Origin: an uncultured Francisella sp.
Lineage (GTDB): Bacteria > Pseudomonadota > Gammaproteobacteria > Burkholderiales > Neisseriaceae
DNA length: 64,000 bases
Reading direction: 5' to 3'
Assembly: GCA_943914555.1 (NCBI GenBank)
Contig: CALUCM010000003.1
Coordinates: forward strand, 1 to 64,000
Shown here: positions 44,777 through 53,942 of the stretch, one piece after another
How the letters are laid out: every line of letters begins with the position of its first letter
How positions within the stretch are numbered: position 1 is the first letter of the stretch
Notes under the pieces: model-generated
The model's input: only the letters and a program-made list of their open reading frames with translations
Told to the model about the DNA's origin: nothing
The model's database searches: none
Made by a program: the position numbers and the translations under genes

Positions 44777-46738
44777 ATGGCAAAAGTAATAGGGATTGAT
44801 TTGGGTACAACCAATTCATGTTTGGCTGTTTCTGAAAACGGCCAAGTTAAAGTTATTGAGAACACAGAAGGGACTAGAACTACGCCCTCTATTGTGGCCT
44901 ATACTGATAATGAAATTTTGGTAGGGGCTCCTGCCAAAAGGCAAGCAGTTACCAATCCGAATAATACTATTTATGCGGTTAAGCGGTTGATTGGTCGGCG
45001 TTTTGAAGACCAAGAAGTACAAAAGGACATTAAGTTAGTGCCTTATGCAATTGCGCGAGCGAGTAACGGTGATGCTTGGGTTAAAGTACAAGGTAAAGAG
45101 CTTTCTCCCCCCCAAATTTCTGCTGAAATTTTGCGTAAGTTGAAGAAGTCGGCAGAAGAATATTTTGGTCACCCAGTGACAGAAGCAGTGATTACTGTTC
45201 CTGCATATTTTAACGATAGTCAACGTCAAGCAACTAAAGATGCAGGTAAAATTGCTGGCTTTGATGTTAAACGGATTATTAATGAACCAACAGCAGCTGC
45301 GCTTGCTTTTGGAATGGATAAAGGCAAAGGTGGGGATTCTAAGATTGTTGTTTATGATCTGGGAGGAGGTACTTTTGATGTATCTATCATTGAAATTGCT
45401 GATGTAGATGGTGAAAAACAGTTTGAAGTGTTGTCTACTAATGGTGATACTTTCTTAGGTGGCGAGGATTTTGACCAACGCTTGATCGACTATATTATCA
45501 GCGAGTTTAAGAAAGAGACTGGTATTGATTTAGTACAGCGAGCTAAAGATGAAAATGATTCTAGTGCTTTGCAACGTCTAAAAGAAGCAGCTGAAAAGGC
45601 GAAAATAGAACTATCTAACGCGCAGCAGACAGAAATTAACATTCCTTTTATCACTGCTGATAAAAGCGGTCCTAAGCATTTGGAAATGAAAATCACTCGG
45701 GCTAAATTTGAAAGTTTGGTTGATGATCTCATTCAAAAGACAGTGGAGCCTTGTAAAATTGCTTTAAAAGATGCTAACTTGAGCCTTAGTGATATTAGCG
45801 ATGTTATTTTGGTGGGTGGTCAAACGCGTATGCCAAAAGTGCAGCAAGTTGTTAAAGAGTTCTTTGGTAAAGAACCACGCAAGGATGTTAATCCAGATGA
45901 AGCTGTGGCAGCGGGTGCGGCAATCCAAGGCGCTGTGCTATCTGGTGATAGAACAGATGTACTACTTTTGGATGTTACTCCGCTGTCTTTAGGTATTGAG
46001 ACTTTAGGTGGGGTAATGACTAAGTTAATTGAGAAAAATACCACCATTCCGACTAAGCATTCGCAAGTTTTTTCTACTGCGGAAGATAATCAAAATGCAG
46101 TGACAATTCATGTATTGCAAGGGGAGCGAGATAAAGCTTCGGCTAATAAGAGCTTAGGTCAGTTTAATTTAAATGATATTCCTCCTGCACCTAGAGGGTT
46201 ACCACAGATTGAAGTGACTTTTGATATTGATGCCAATGGGATTTTACATGTTTCTGCCAAAGATAAGGGAACAGGAAAAGAAAATAAAATTACTATTCAG
46301 GCTTCTAGTGGCTTATCTGAGGAAGAGATTGATCGCATGATTAAAGATGCTCAGTCTAATGCTGAAGAAGATAAAAAGTTAACGGAATTAGTAAAATCAC
46401 GTAACGAGGCAGATAGCTTGGCCCACTCTGTTAGAAAATCATTGGAAGAGTACGGCAGTAAATTGAGCGAAACTGACAAAAGTGCTATTGAATCAGTCCT
46501 TAGCCAAGTCGATGAGGCAGTTAAAGGAGATGATAAGGCAAAGATTGATGCTGCAAAAGAAGAGCTTGCCAAGGCAAGTCAGAAACTTGGTGAAATTATG
46601 TATGCACAACAGCAAGCAGGTGCAGCTTCTGCAGAAGCAGGCGCGCAACAGCAACCAGATAATAGCTCAACTTCTAGTAATGATGGTAATGATGTAGTTG
46701 ATGCTGATTTCGAAGAAGTTAATAAAGATAAAAAATAA
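44777..46738 (+). CDS. dnaK: Chaperone DnaK (Hsp70)
   Basis: Hsp70 chaperone. The 653-residue protein has the ATPase signature [14 protein letters not shown] at the start, [13 protein letters not shown] near 170, [17 protein letters not shown] near 195 and [13 protein letters not shown] near 340. The linker [19 protein letters not shown] leads into the peptide-binding domain, a helical lid, and an alanine/glutamine-rich tail. The tail ends EEVNKDKK, a variant of the usual EEVKDKK that binds co-chaperones. A strong terminator follows within 20 bases, so dnaJ is not in this operon. Confidence 0.97.
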   Translation: MAKVIGIDLGTTNSCLAVSENGQVKVIENTEGTRTTPSIVAYTDNEILVGAPAKRQAVTNPNNTIYAVKRLIGRRFEDQEVQKDIKLVPYAIARASNGDAWVKVQGKELSPPQISAEILRKLKKSAEEYFGHPVTEAVITVPAYFNDSQRQATKDAGKIAGFDVKRIINEPTAAALAFGMDKGKGGDSKIVVYDLGGGTFDVSIIEIADVDGEKQFEVLSTNGDTFLGGEDFDQRLIDYIISEFKKETGIDLVQRAKDENDSSALQRLKEAAEKAKIELSNAQQTEINIPFITADKSGPKHLEMKITRAKFESLVDDLIQKTVEPCKIALKDANLSLSDISDVILVGGQTRMPKVQQVVKEFFGKEPRKDVNPDEAVAAGAAIQGAVLSGDRTDVLLLDVTPLSLGIETLGGVMTKLIEKNTTIPTKHSQVFSTAEDNQNAVTIHVLQGERDKASANKSLGQFNLNDIPPAPRGLPQIEVTFDIDANGILHVSAKDKGTGKENKITIQASSGLSEEEIDRMIKDAQSNAEEDKKLTELVKSRNEADSLAHSVRKSLEEYGSKLSETDKSAIESVLSQVDEAVKGDDKAKIDAAKEELAKASQKLGEIMYAQQQAGAASAEAGAQQQPDNSSTSSNDGNDVVDADFEEVNKDKK

Positions 46739-46756
46739 ATTTAATAGTGATCATTT

Positions 46757-46784
46757 TAAAAGCGCCAATTTGGCGCTTTTTTTT
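46757..46784 (+). terminator. Rho-independent terminator after dnaK
   Basis: The stem AAAAGCGCCA pairs with TGGCGCTTTT around a 3-base loop and runs into eight Ts. It is positioned 18 bases after the dnaK stop. Confidence 0.92.
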
Positions 46785-46872
46785 ATGTTATTAGTTTAAC
46801 AAAAGTTACCCATCTTAAGAGAGCGTGATAATTATTTCTATTTAAAATCAATAACATAATTCGAAAAAATAT

Positions 46873-46901
46873 TTGTTTTAGAGAGTAAGTTAAAGTAAAA
46901 T
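46873..46901 (+). promoter_or_regulatory. Promoter for the bacterioferritin pair
   Basis: TTGTTT (46873-46878) and TAAAAT (46896-46901) with 17 bases between them lie 64 bases before the first bacterioferritin gene. The -35 is weak at its last three bases. Confidence 0.5.
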
Positions 46902-46964
46902 TAACTAACAGCAAAAACAATGCTCAGTGATCGATACACTAAACCATACCAAAGGAGGTTTGTC

Positions 46965-47432
46965 ATGGAACACAAGCAGAAAGTCATTGATTATCTCAAT
47001 ATGTTATTGGCTGATGAATTTTTAGCGCAAAATCAATATCTGATTCATTCTGAAATGTATTTAGATTGGGGTTATAAAAAACTCTATGAACGCATTAAGG
47101 GTGAAGTGGCAGATGAAGCCGAACATTCACGGCAATTGATTCAACGCATTTTGATTTTAGGAGGTGTCGTTAATGTCAAAGAATTTAGGTTTACTATCGG
47201 TACAGATGTGCCCAGTATGCTGCGTTCAGATTTAGCACTAGAGCTAAAGGTTAGGGATAACCTTAAAAAAGGTATTGTACTTTGTGAGCAAGAGAGAGAC
47301 TTTGCTACTAGAGAAATGATCCTTGGGCAGCTTCGCGATACTGAAGAAGATCATGCTTATTGGCTTGAACAGCAACTGCGCTTGATTGATTCGTTAGGTT
47401 TAGAAAATTATCTACAATATGCGGCGATGTAA
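46965..47432 (+). CDS. Bacterioferritin, ferroxidase-type (alpha) subunit
   Basis: Bacterioferritin subunits form 24-mer cages that oxidise and store iron. This 155-residue protein keeps all six ferroxidase ligands at the E. coli positions: Glu18, Glu51, His54, Glu93 (family 94), Glu127 and His130. The heme-binding Met52 is replaced by Ala52, so it should not contribute axial methionine ligation to heme. I chose ATG 46965, which has AAGGAGG seven bases upstream. The open frame starts 45 bases earlier. The next gene is a complementary subunit and they are 18 bases apart, which suggests a mixed shell as in Pseudomonas putida, Neisseria and Magnetospirillum. Confidence 0.92.
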   Translation: MEHKQKVIDYLNMLLADEFLAQNQYLIHSEMYLDWGYKKLYERIKGEVADEAEHSRQLIQRILILGGVVNVKEFRFTIGTDVPSMLRSDLALELKVRDNLKKGIVLCEQERDFATREMILGQLRDTEEDHAYWLEQQLRLIDSLGLENYLQYAAM

Positions 47433-47450
47433 AATATAAGGAGAGAGGTC

Positions 47451-47915
47451 ATGAATATGACGCAGGATGTTAAAACAGCGCTGAATGACAACATTGGAGT
47501 GGATCTAATTGCGATTAATCAATATTTTTTTCACGCTCGAGTTTTAAAACATTGGGGTTATGAAAAATTAGGGGACCTTATTTATAAACGTTCTATTGAA
47601 GTGATGCGCTTTAGCGATGATTTAATCCAGCGTCTATTTCTACTGGAAGGATTACCCAATTTGCAGAAACTAGGAAAATTGATTGTGGGTGAAAATGTGT
47701 CAGAGGTGCTTACATGCGATCTTGTTTTAGAACATAAAATGCATGTTTTACTGACAGAAGGGGTTTCTATTTGTGATCAAAGCACAGATTTTGTTTCGCG
47801 TAAGATTTTAACCAAGCATTTAACGGCTAATGAAGCGCATATCAATGTCATCAAAGAAAATCAAAAGCTCATTGAGACAATGGGGGATCTGAATTATTTG
47901 GAATTGATTGTTTAA
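47451..47915 (+). CDS. Bacterioferritin, heme-binding (beta) subunit
   Basis: A second bacterioferritin subunit of 154 residues. It aligns with the previous one without shifts and keeps the heme ligand Met52 (IEVMRFS), but four ferroxidase ligands are changed: Asp18, Val51, Phe54 and Asn127. Glu94 and His130 remain. It should therefore hold heme but not oxidise iron by itself. ATG 47451 has AAGGAGAG upstream. Heme in Bfr is where Bfd docks to reduce and release iron, and bfd lies just downstream on the other strand. The assignment of roles is inference from ligands. Confidence 0.92.
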   Translation: MNMTQDVKTALNDNIGVDLIAINQYFFHARVLKHWGYEKLGDLIYKRSIEVMRFSDDLIQRLFLLEGLPNLQKLGKLIVGENVSEVLTCDLVLEHKMHVLLTEGVSICDQSTDFVSRKILTKHLTANEAHINVIKENQKLIETMGDLNYLELIV

Positions 47916-47980
47916 ACAGCATATTATTTTTAACTATAAATACCGTGGGTATTTTAACCACAAGCTTTTATTACACAAAA

Positions 47981-48154
47981 TCAGCGGCAATCATCAGTCA
48001 AAGCACGTAGGTACTCTTTAGCATACTGCGCACAACAGCCGCAATGACTGCCGATGCCTAGATCATTGCACAGTGCTTTGAAACTAGAATTACCTTGTTT
48101 AATACTTTTTTTGATCTCTTTTTCTGTGATTTGATTGCATATACAAACGATCAT
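47981..48154 (-). CDS. bfd: Bacterioferritin-associated ferredoxin Bfd
   Basis: Bfd is a small [2Fe-2S] protein that reduces the iron core of bacterioferritin so that iron can be released. The 57-residue protein begins MIVCICNQITEKEI and has the four cluster cysteines as CIC near residues 4-6 and CGCC near 38-41, in the family spacing. I chose ATG 48154. An in-frame TTG at 48166 is also possible. It converges on the bacterioferritin pair. A Fur-box-like sequence sits about 15 bases upstream, and Fur control of bfd is known in other gammaproteobacteria. Confidence 0.92.
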   Translation of the reverse strand: MIVCICNQITEKEIKKSIKQGNSSFKALCNDLGIGSHCGCCAQYAKEYLRALTDDCR

Positions 48155-48168
48155 AGTTAAACTCAATT

Positions 48169-48187
48169 GAAAATGATACCGATTACA
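48169..48187 (-). promoter_or_regulatory. Fur-box-like site upstream of bfd
   Basis: GAAAATGATACCGATTACA matches 13 of 19 positions of the GATAATGATAATCATTATC consensus, including the central ATGATA run. It ends 15 bases before the bfd start codon on the minus strand, in a position suited to repression. Confidence 0.5.
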
Positions 48188-48405
48188 GAGATCTCTATTC
48201 TAACGCAAATTGTTCATTAAGGTAAACTTTATTCATTTTTATGGTTGTGCACAGACTAGAGGTTATAAAATTTCAAAATAACTTGTGCTATATAAGTGTT
48301 GACTCCTACTTAGGGGGATAAAAAAGTATGCCACTACGGTCTTGTGTGTGTTAAAATGGTTAAGTAGTAGGGTGTTAGCTTTTTTGTGATTAACGGAGAA
48401 AAAAA

Positions 48406-48636
48406 ATGAAAAAAGTGTTATTTTTAGGTTTGGTACTTGCTTCTATGGCAGCATGCTCCGGTGATAAGGGCAAGAAAATCAAGGAGGTAAGCAATATGAC
48501 TTTGGAAGATATCTCAAAAGTAGCCAAGACCTTGACCCCAGAACAAATGAGAAAAATGGGTGATGCTGTTGGCAGATGCAAGGTTAATCCCGATGCTGAA
48601 GTATGTAATCAAACCATTAAAGAAGTCATTAAATAG
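48406..48636 (+). CDS. Small lipoprotein, hypothetical
   Basis: A 76-residue predicted lipoprotein. The signal peptide MKKVLFLGLVLASMAAC ends in lipobox MAAC, and an ACGGAG ribosome site precedes the ATG. The mature part has the charged run SGDKGKKIKEVSN and two further cysteines (GRCKVNPDAEVCNQ), which could form a periplasmic disulfide. I do not recognise the family. It stands alone, with a terminator 65 bases after its stop. Confidence 0.78.
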   Translation: MKKVLFLGLVLASMAACSGDKGKKIKEVSNMTLEDISKVAKTLTPEQMRKMGDAVGRCKVNPDAEVCNQTIKEVIK

Positions 48637-48700
48637 ATATTAATAAAGTATGCTCTTAACCTATTGATAGTTAGGGAGGAGCAGTTGGTATTATGAGCAC

Positions 48701-48733
48701 TGAAGCTGTCTTTTATGGCAGCTTCATTTTTTA
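48701..48733 (+). terminator. Rho-independent terminator before greA
   Basis: TGAAGCTGTC and GGCAGCTTCA form a ten-pair stem (one G-T pair) around TTTTAT, followed by a TTTTTTAT tail. It ends transcription of the small lipoprotein gene. Confidence 0.85.
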
Positions 48734-48778
48734 TGATCAAGTAATATGATGAGTATTAAATTTTGAAGGAATATTTCA

Positions 48779-49255
48779 ATGGATAAAATCCCTTTGACAG
48801 TGAATGGCGCTATTCTTCTTAAAGAAGAGCTAAAACGCCTTAAATCCATAGAAAGACCAGCAGTTATTCAAGCAATTGCTGAAGCCCGAGCACATGGAGA
48901 TCTTTCTGAAAATGCTGAGTATGAAGCAGCTAAGGAGAGGCAAGCGTTTATTGAACATAAAATCCGTACCATTGAACATAAGCTTTCAATAAGTCATGTG
49001 ATTGATCCAAAAGATATTCATACCGAAGGTAAAATTATTTTTGGGGCAACGGTATTGATAGAAGATCTAAATACAAAAGAGCAGTATAAATATCAAATTG
49101 TGGGGGAAGACGAGGCTGATATTAAATTATCTAAAATTTCTGTTTTGTCTCCAATGGCAAGGGCATTAATCGGTAAAGAAGAAGGTGATGTAGTGGAGTT
49201 TAATGCTCCTGGGGGTATAAAAGAGTTAGAAGTTATCCAGGTGGAGTATCTGTAG
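48779..49255 (+). CDS. greA: Transcription elongation factor GreA
   Basis: GreA stimulates cleavage of backtracked RNA in stalled RNA polymerase. The 158-residue protein has the N-terminal coiled coil with the acidic tip in ARAHGDLSENAEYEAAKERQAFIE near residues 38-60, then the FKBP-like domain with FGATVLIEDLNTKEQYKYQIVGEDEAD and ISVLSPMARALIGKEEGDVVEFNAPGG. AAGGAAT lies upstream of the ATG. A strong terminator follows. Confidence 0.96.
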   Translation: MDKIPLTVNGAILLKEELKRLKSIERPAVIQAIAEARAHGDLSENAEYEAAKERQAFIEHKIRTIEHKLSISHVIDPKDIHTEGKIIFGATVLIEDLNTKEQYKYQIVGEDEADIKLSKISVLSPMARALIGKEEGDVVEFNAPGGIKELEVIQVEYL

Positions 49256-49300
49256 TGCAATATATCTGTTTAAATAAATCTATAAAATATAACGACATTA

Positions 49301-49333
49301 AAAAAACCTCAGAATAGATATTCTGAGGTTTTT
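49301..49333. terminator. Bidirectional terminator between greA and katA
   Basis: AAAAACCTCAGAATA pairs with TATTCTGAGGTTTTT around a two-base centre, with A- and T-runs on both flanks. It serves greA on the plus strand and katA on the minus strand. Confidence 0.9.
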
Positions 49334-49359
49334 AATGATAATTTGATAATAAACAGAGA

Positions 49360-50832
49360 TCAACTCGCTTTTGAATTATTAAGAAAACGACTTTCTTGCT
49401 TAAATTTTTCCCAAATATCATCTTTAAGTCGTTCAGATACATTTCCCCATAGATTAATGGCTCTTTCTAAAATCACCTGATTTTTTATACTGCTCATATG
49501 GTTGGCGATATTAGCTGCTGTTCTTTGCTTTTCGCCTTCATCAAATAGCTTGTATAGTGCTTTTGGCTGAGAAAAATAGTCATCATCATAATCGCGAAAA
49601 TCATAATGAAGCGCTTCTCTTTCAAGTCGCAAAGGAGGCTCTTCTTCACCGATTGTTTCATAAATATTTTGACTATTAGGTGCATAGTTTACTTCATCTC
49701 CTCCATTACCATCAGTGCGCATAAAGCCATCTCTATGTACACTATGATATGGTGTAATAGGGCGATTGACAGGTATTTCACGGTGGTTAACACCTAAACG
49801 ATAACGATGAGCATCACCATAGGCAAAAATGCGCCCTTGTAATACGCGATCGGGTGATAATCCTATTCCAGGAACTAAATGTGCGGGAGTAAAGGCAGCT
49901 TGTTCAACGGTTTGAAAATAATTTTTTGGTATTTCATTAAATTCCATAATACCCACCGGAATTAGAGGATAGTCACCATGCGGCCAGACTTTGGTTAAAT
50001 CAAAGGGATGAATATGATAGGTGTACGCTTCGTCTTCTGGCATGATTTGTACATATAATTTCCAGCGAGGAAAGTCTCCACGTTTAATGGCATCCAACAT
50101 ATCATTTTGTGATGATTCGCGATCTTCACCAATAACAATCTTGGATTGATCATCGGTAAAGAATTTATTTCCTAATAAGCTTTTAAAATGAAACTTAACC
50201 CAAAAACGCTGATTATCTTTATTAATAAAGCTAAAGGTGTGACTTCCGTAACCATCTAAATGACGTGCATCGGTGGGAATACCTCGGTCAGACATTAGAA
50301 TTAATACTTGATGATAACTTTCTGGGTTAAGTGACCAAAAATCCCATGCTGCCTCATTATTTTTTGTATTAGTTTTGGGATCTCTTTTTTGGGTATGAAT
50401 AAAATCAGGGAATTTGAGTGGATCACGAATAAAAAATACAGGAGTATTGTTCCCAACTAAGTCCCAATTACCTTCTCTGGTATAAAATTTAAGCGCGAAA
50501 CCTCGAACATCGCGTTCAGCGTCTGCAGCCCCTCTTTCTGCGGCAACGACTGAAATACGCCCAAAAACTCGTGTTTCTTTGCCAATTTCACTAAAAATAT
50601 CTGCTTTAGTAAAAGCAGTGATATCGTCAGTGACAGTAAATTTTCCGTAGGCGCCTACAGCTTTGGCATGAACGACTCGCTCTGGAATCCGCTCTCTATC
50701 AAAATGAGCTATTTTTTCTAAAAACCAATGATCTTGCAACAGTAATGGCGATTTGGGTCCAGTGGATAAGGTATTATTATCATTGACTACTGGAGCACCG
50801 TTATCAGAAAACAGTTTGTTTTGTTTTATCAT
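49360..50832 (-). CDS. katA: Monofunctional heme catalase
   Basis: Breaks down hydrogen peroxide. The 490 residues fit the small-subunit catalases. Visible landmarks are the distal histidine in [12 protein letters not shown] near residue 55, the distal asparagine in [14 protein letters not shown] near 128, and the proximal heme tyrosine in [15 protein letters not shown] near 340. There is no signal peptide, so it is cytosolic. It follows two DUF4442 genes on the same strand after about 30 bases, and a shared terminator lies beyond it. No OxyR site was recognised. Confidence 0.94.
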   Translation of the reverse strand: MIKQNKLFSDNGAPVVNDNNTLSTGPKSPLLLQDHWFLEKIAHFDRERIPERVVHAKAVGAYGKFTVTDDITAFTKADIFSEIGKETRVFGRISVVAAERGAADAERDVRGFALKFYTREGNWDLVGNNTPVFFIRDPLKFPDFIHTQKRDPKTNTKNNEAAWDFWSLNPESYHQVLILMSDRGIPTDARHLDGYGSHTFSFINKDNQRFWVKFHFKSLLGNKFFTDDQSKIVIGEDRESSQNDMLDAIKRGDFPRWKLYVQIMPEDEAYTYHIHPFDLTKVWPHGDYPLIPVGIMEFNEIPKNYFQTVEQAAFTPAHLVPGIGLSPDRVLQGRIFAYGDAHRYRLGVNHREIPVNRPITPYHSVHRDGFMRTDGNGGDEVNYAPNSQNIYETIGEEEPPLRLEREALHYDFRDYDDDYFSQPKALYKLFDEGEKQRTAANIANHMSSIKNQVILERAINLWGNVSERLKDDIWEKFKQESRFLNNSKAS

Positions 50833-50862
50833 GTTGGTTCCTCCTTGATGTTTTCTATAATT

Positions 50863-51369
50863 TTATTTTAATGTCGCCTCCTCACCTTTGATATTAATAG
50901 GTCGATATTCTGCCTTCAATCTAACATATAGAGTTCGGGTGACAGAAGCAACCTCATTGCCCATCGTATCATAGAGAGAGTCGTCTGTCACATACAAGAA
51001 TTTATTTCCACTTGCAGTATTCTGATAGATCGATTCAAGCATTTGATCACTGACAGTGCAGTCTAAAACAATATCGGTTCTACCTGGCTTTTTGAACTCG
51101 ATTTCCGCCATTTTGTCCCACACATGGTAGCGCTTACCCAAAATGCATATCAGCATCAGTGAATAAATGGGGTCAGACATAGCAAATAGACTACCACCAT
51201 ATTGAGTGCCATTGAGGTTTTTAGTAAAAGATCTGTGTTTTAAAATAACACGACAATGCTTAAAATCCTGGCTTAATTCAGCAATTTTAATCCCTGCAAA
51301 CAAAAAAGGTGGCCATAAATTCATAAAGTGGCGAACAAAATTGGCGTTTTTAGGTAAATGTTCTAGCAT
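50863..51369 (-). CDS. DUF4442 hotdog-fold protein, copy 1
   Basis: A 168-residue protein of the DUF4442 family, which belongs to the hotdog superfamily of thioesterases. Typical segments are NLWPPFLFAGIKIAELSQDF near residue 17, NLNGTQYGGSLFAMSDPIYSLMLICILG near 50 and VASVTRTLYVRLKAEYRP at the end. No catalytic residue is established for the family, so enzyme activity is uncertain. It is a paralog of the gene just upstream, from which it is separated by 3 bases, and lies 30 bases before katA. Confidence 0.8.
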   Translation of the reverse strand: MLEHLPKNANFVRHFMNLWPPFLFAGIKIAELSQDFKHCRVILKHRSFTKNLNGTQYGGSLFAMSDPIYSLMLICILGKRYHVWDKMAEIEFKKPGRTDIVLDCTVSDQMLESIYQNTASGNKFLYVTDDSLYDTMGNEVASVTRTLYVRLKAEYRPINIKGEEATLK

Positions 51370-51372
51370 AAC

Positions 51373-51888
51373 TTATTCCTTCTCAGTCAACGGGAGTGAA
51401 GAAGAAGAGGGGGTTTGGCGGTATTTATTTTTTAAACGGACATAAAGGGTGCGGGCAATAGTAGCAATCTCATTTCCTTTTTTATCGTGTATGGTGGCAA
51501 ACACGGTAGGAAAATATTTTTCGCCATTTTTGGTGTGTTCAATAATCTCGTTAATAAACAAAGGAGTGATTACACCTTCTAAGTACACTGCACCAAAGCC
51601 TGGATGTTTAAAATCAATCACAGATTTTTTATCCCATATATAGTATTTATCCCAACCTAAAATGGCCATAAGTATAGTGCCATATATGGCATCGGACATG
51701 GAAAAAAGGCTTCCCCCGAATTGAGAGCCATTAGCGTTGCGAGTACCAGGCCAATTTCTTAATTTGACTTGGAAACGATGAAAATCTCGTGAAATATAGG
51801 TGATCTTGATACCACTAAAAAACAGGGGGGGGAATAGATTGAGAAATAGTTTTAGAAAAGAAGGATATTTGAAAACCCAATGTTTCAT
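51373..51888 (-). CDS. DUF4442 hotdog-fold protein, copy 2
   Basis: A 171-residue DUF4442 protein, clearly paralogous to copy 1: NLFPPLFFSGIKITYISRDF near residue 18, NANGSQFGGSLFSMSDAIYGTILMAILG near 50 and IATIARTLYVRLKNKYRQ near 150. The Q-F/Y-G-G-S-L-F stretch lies where hotdog thioesterases place their substrate helix. It lies 11 bases downstream of ygfZ and 3 bases before copy 1, so all four genes to katA could form one transcript. Confidence 0.8.
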   Translation of the reverse strand: MKHWVFKYPSFLKLFLNLFPPLFFSGIKITYISRDFHRFQVKLRNWPGTRNANGSQFGGSLFSMSDAIYGTILMAILGWDKYYIWDKKSVIDFKHPGFGAVYLEGVITPLFINEIIEHTKNGEKYFPTVFATIHDKKGNEIATIARTLYVRLKNKYRQTPSSSSLPLTEKE

Positions 51889-51899
51889 AAGAGATGCCC

Positions 51900-52751
51900 C
51901 TAGTAAATAAATAATCTTTCACAGTGTAATGAATGCTTCACCCCTTCTATATCGGCATATAAAGATTCATTTTTAGCATTAATTTTTAATACAGCAAGCA
52001 CAGCATAATGTTGATCAGTTTGCTTAGCACAAGCGACGATTGAACCTATAACTTCTTTGTTGGCATAAACCGCACTGGCAACATCCAACTGCTTATTTGC
52101 AGTTAAAAGTGCAGGTCGTCTTCTAACTACACCACGATATTGAACACGAGCGATCACTTCTTGCCCGGGATAGCAGCCTTTTTTAAAGTGTAATGCACCT
52201 AAGTGCTCTAAATTAAGCATTTGTGGTACATATTTGCCGCTAGAAGCAGATTCTATCCAGCTAATTCCTTGCTTGATTTCAAATAACTGCCAATCATTGT
52301 CTGTACTGATAGAAGATAAATCATCGGGAGGTGAAAGTTGGATGATGCTACCATCAGGACAAGCGATAACTAGAGCATTTGCTTCTTTATAAATGGCAAA
52401 CTTGAATGGAAATGGAGGAGTGGTAGTGGCATTTTTGTCTATTTCAGCTGTGATTAAGTAATTGTCGCTTTGATCTTCTAGTGTGACTAGGCGCCGTACT
52501 TTGTAAAAGTTTAGGATTTCTAAAAGACGAGCTATCAGGTTGCGTTTGACGATAAATAGCAGCTCATTATCTAATTGGCGGATAACAATGCCATTAGCAA
52601 TGACTCGGCCTTGTACAGAAGTATAAGCAGCATAACATGCTTCTCCTATTTTTAGCTCTAGGATGTGGTTTGATAGCTGGCTATGTAAAAAAGCCAGTGC
52701 GTCTTTACCGCTAATGTGTACAACACCTAAGCTAGATAAGCGACAAGCCAT
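51900..52751 (-). CDS. ygfZ: Folate-binding iron-sulfur cluster repair protein YgfZ
   Basis: YgfZ is a tetrahydrofolate-dependent protein that helps maintain certain Fe-S enzymes such as MiaB under oxidative stress. The 283-residue protein has the hallmark KGCYPGQE motif near residue 183 (HFKKGCYPGQEVIARVQYRG), LAFLHSQLSNHI at the N-terminus and GRVIANGIVIRQL near 50. I chose ATG 52751, where the family N-terminus begins. A frame extends 12 codons further up. Placement with katA fits an oxidative-stress theme. Confidence 0.88.
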   Translation of the reverse strand: MACRLSSLGVVHISGKDALAFLHSQLSNHILELKIGEACYAAYTSVQGRVIANGIVIRQLDNELLFIVKRNLIARLLEILNFYKVRRLVTLEDQSDNYLITAEIDKNATTTPPFPFKFAIYKEANALVIACPDGSIIQLSPPDDLSSISTDNDWQLFEIKQGISWIESASSGKYVPQMLNLEHLGALHFKKGCYPGQEVIARVQYRGVVRRRPALLTANKQLDVASAVYANKEVIGSIVACAKQTDQHYAVLAVLKINAKNESLYADIEGVKHSLHCERLFIY

Positions 52752-53084
52752 GATTAAAATATATGAAAAACTACTATTATAGTGCATAATATTCTCATTT
52801 TATAGGATAAGGAGCATCGGATCTGATACAGGCAATAGATATGTATATAAAAAAACATATGGTTTTGTTTGTTTTGTTTTGTTAGTAACCCAATGCACAC
52901 AGTGTCTTGCTAGTAATATTGTTTTTATGACTTAGCAGAGTTTGTCCACTGATATTAATTAAAAGCAAAGGATGCACCTATGATTACTTGTCACTTTGTC
53001 TACTTGTGATTTTTTATCTAGGTAGCAGAGTAGAGAGGTTAGGAAAGAAATTAATTTTTTCGCTGTGTATAGGACAATTAGATC
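52752..53084. other. Intergenic region between ygfZ and metF, no gene seen
   Basis: About 330 bases lie upstream of ygfZ and downstream of metF, both on the minus strand. The region is AT-rich, with a TTTTGTTTG-type run near 52860-52880 and a weak ATATGT/ACATAT hairpin. I saw no open frame of note, tRNA or clear terminator. It should hold the ygfZ promoter. Confidence 0.5.
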
Positions 53085-53942
53085 TTACTGCTTTAGAGTA
53101 TTTTGTTGGAAACCCAATCGTTCACATATGGTAGAAACTAATCCTGCTTGATTTAAGGTATAAAAATGTAACCCCGGTGCTCCCTGATTGAGTAGTCGCT
53201 CACACAATGATGTGACAAAGTCTAAGCCTAAGGCACGAATCGACGCAGTATCATCAGCATAAGACTGTAATCTCAGTCGTAACCAACGAGGGATCTCTGC
53301 GCCACAGCGCTCGGAAAACCGCGTTAATTTATTAAAACTGTAAATTGGCATGATACCCGGAATGATGGGTAAAGATAGTCCTTTGGCTTCAATTGCTTCC
53401 ATAAAGTAAAAATAAGCGTCAATATTATAGAAATATTGAGTGATTGCTTTATCGGCTCCTGCATGACATTTCATAACGAAATAATCAATGTCATTTTGAG
53501 CATTTTTTGCTTGAGGATGTACTTCAGGATAAGCGGCGACAATCAATTTAAAGCGTGTTGTATAGCGATTTTTTAAGAAAGAAATCAATTCGTATGCGTT
53601 ATTAAAGCCACTTGTTTCTCCAACTCCTGAGGGAAGATCTCCTCGCAGACAGATAAGTTCTCGGATGCCAAGTTCATCATAAAAAGAGAGAAGATCTTGG
53701 ATCTCTTGAGAACTCGAGCCGATACAGGCAAGATGAGGAACCGCAGAAACCCTTTTTTCTGCTAGAATATCGCGGATTGTTTGTAATGTCCCTTCTTTGG
53801 TGCTACCGCCAGCGCCATAAGTACAGGAGAAAAACTCAGGTTGAAACTGGGATAGTTGAGCCCTTGTTGCAGCAAGCTTACGGTGTCCCTCTGCGGTTTT
53901 GGTGGGGAAAAATTCAAAGCTAAGCGGTGATCTCATTGTCAT
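53085..53942 (-). CDS. metF: Methylenetetrahydrofolate reductase
   Basis: MetF reduces methylene-THF to methyl-THF with FAD, supplying the methyl group for methionine. The 285-residue protein starts MTMRSPLSFEFFPTKT (catalytic Glu in FEFFP), with VTYGAGGST-like CTYGAGGSTKEGT near residue 40, the region LRGDLPSG near 100 and PGIMPIYSFNKLTRFSERCGAEIP near 195. Two starts, ATG 53942 and ATG 53936, are possible. It diverges from metG, and a sequence resembling a MetR box lies 10 bases upstream. metH/metE are not in the window. Confidence 0.94.
   Translation of the reverse strand: MTMRSPLSFEFFPTKTAEGHRKLAATRAQLSQFQPEFFSCTYGAGGSTKEGTLQTIRDILAEKRVSAVPHLACIGSSSQEIQDLLSFYDELGIRELICLRGDLPSGVGETSGFNNAYELISFLKNRYTTRFKLIVAAYPEVHPQAKNAQNDIDYFVMKCHAGADKAITQYFYNIDAYFYFMEAIEAKGLSLPIIPGIMPIYSFNKLTRFSERCGAEIPRWLRLRLQSYADDTASIRALGLDFVTSLCERLLNQGAPGLHFYTLNQAGLVSTICERLGFQQNTLKQ

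Noticed and set aside
46835..46853. Fur box upstream of the bacterioferritin pair (GATAATTATTTCTATTTA)
   Set aside because: Only about 11 of 19 positions match, and the region is too AT-rich for this to be informative.
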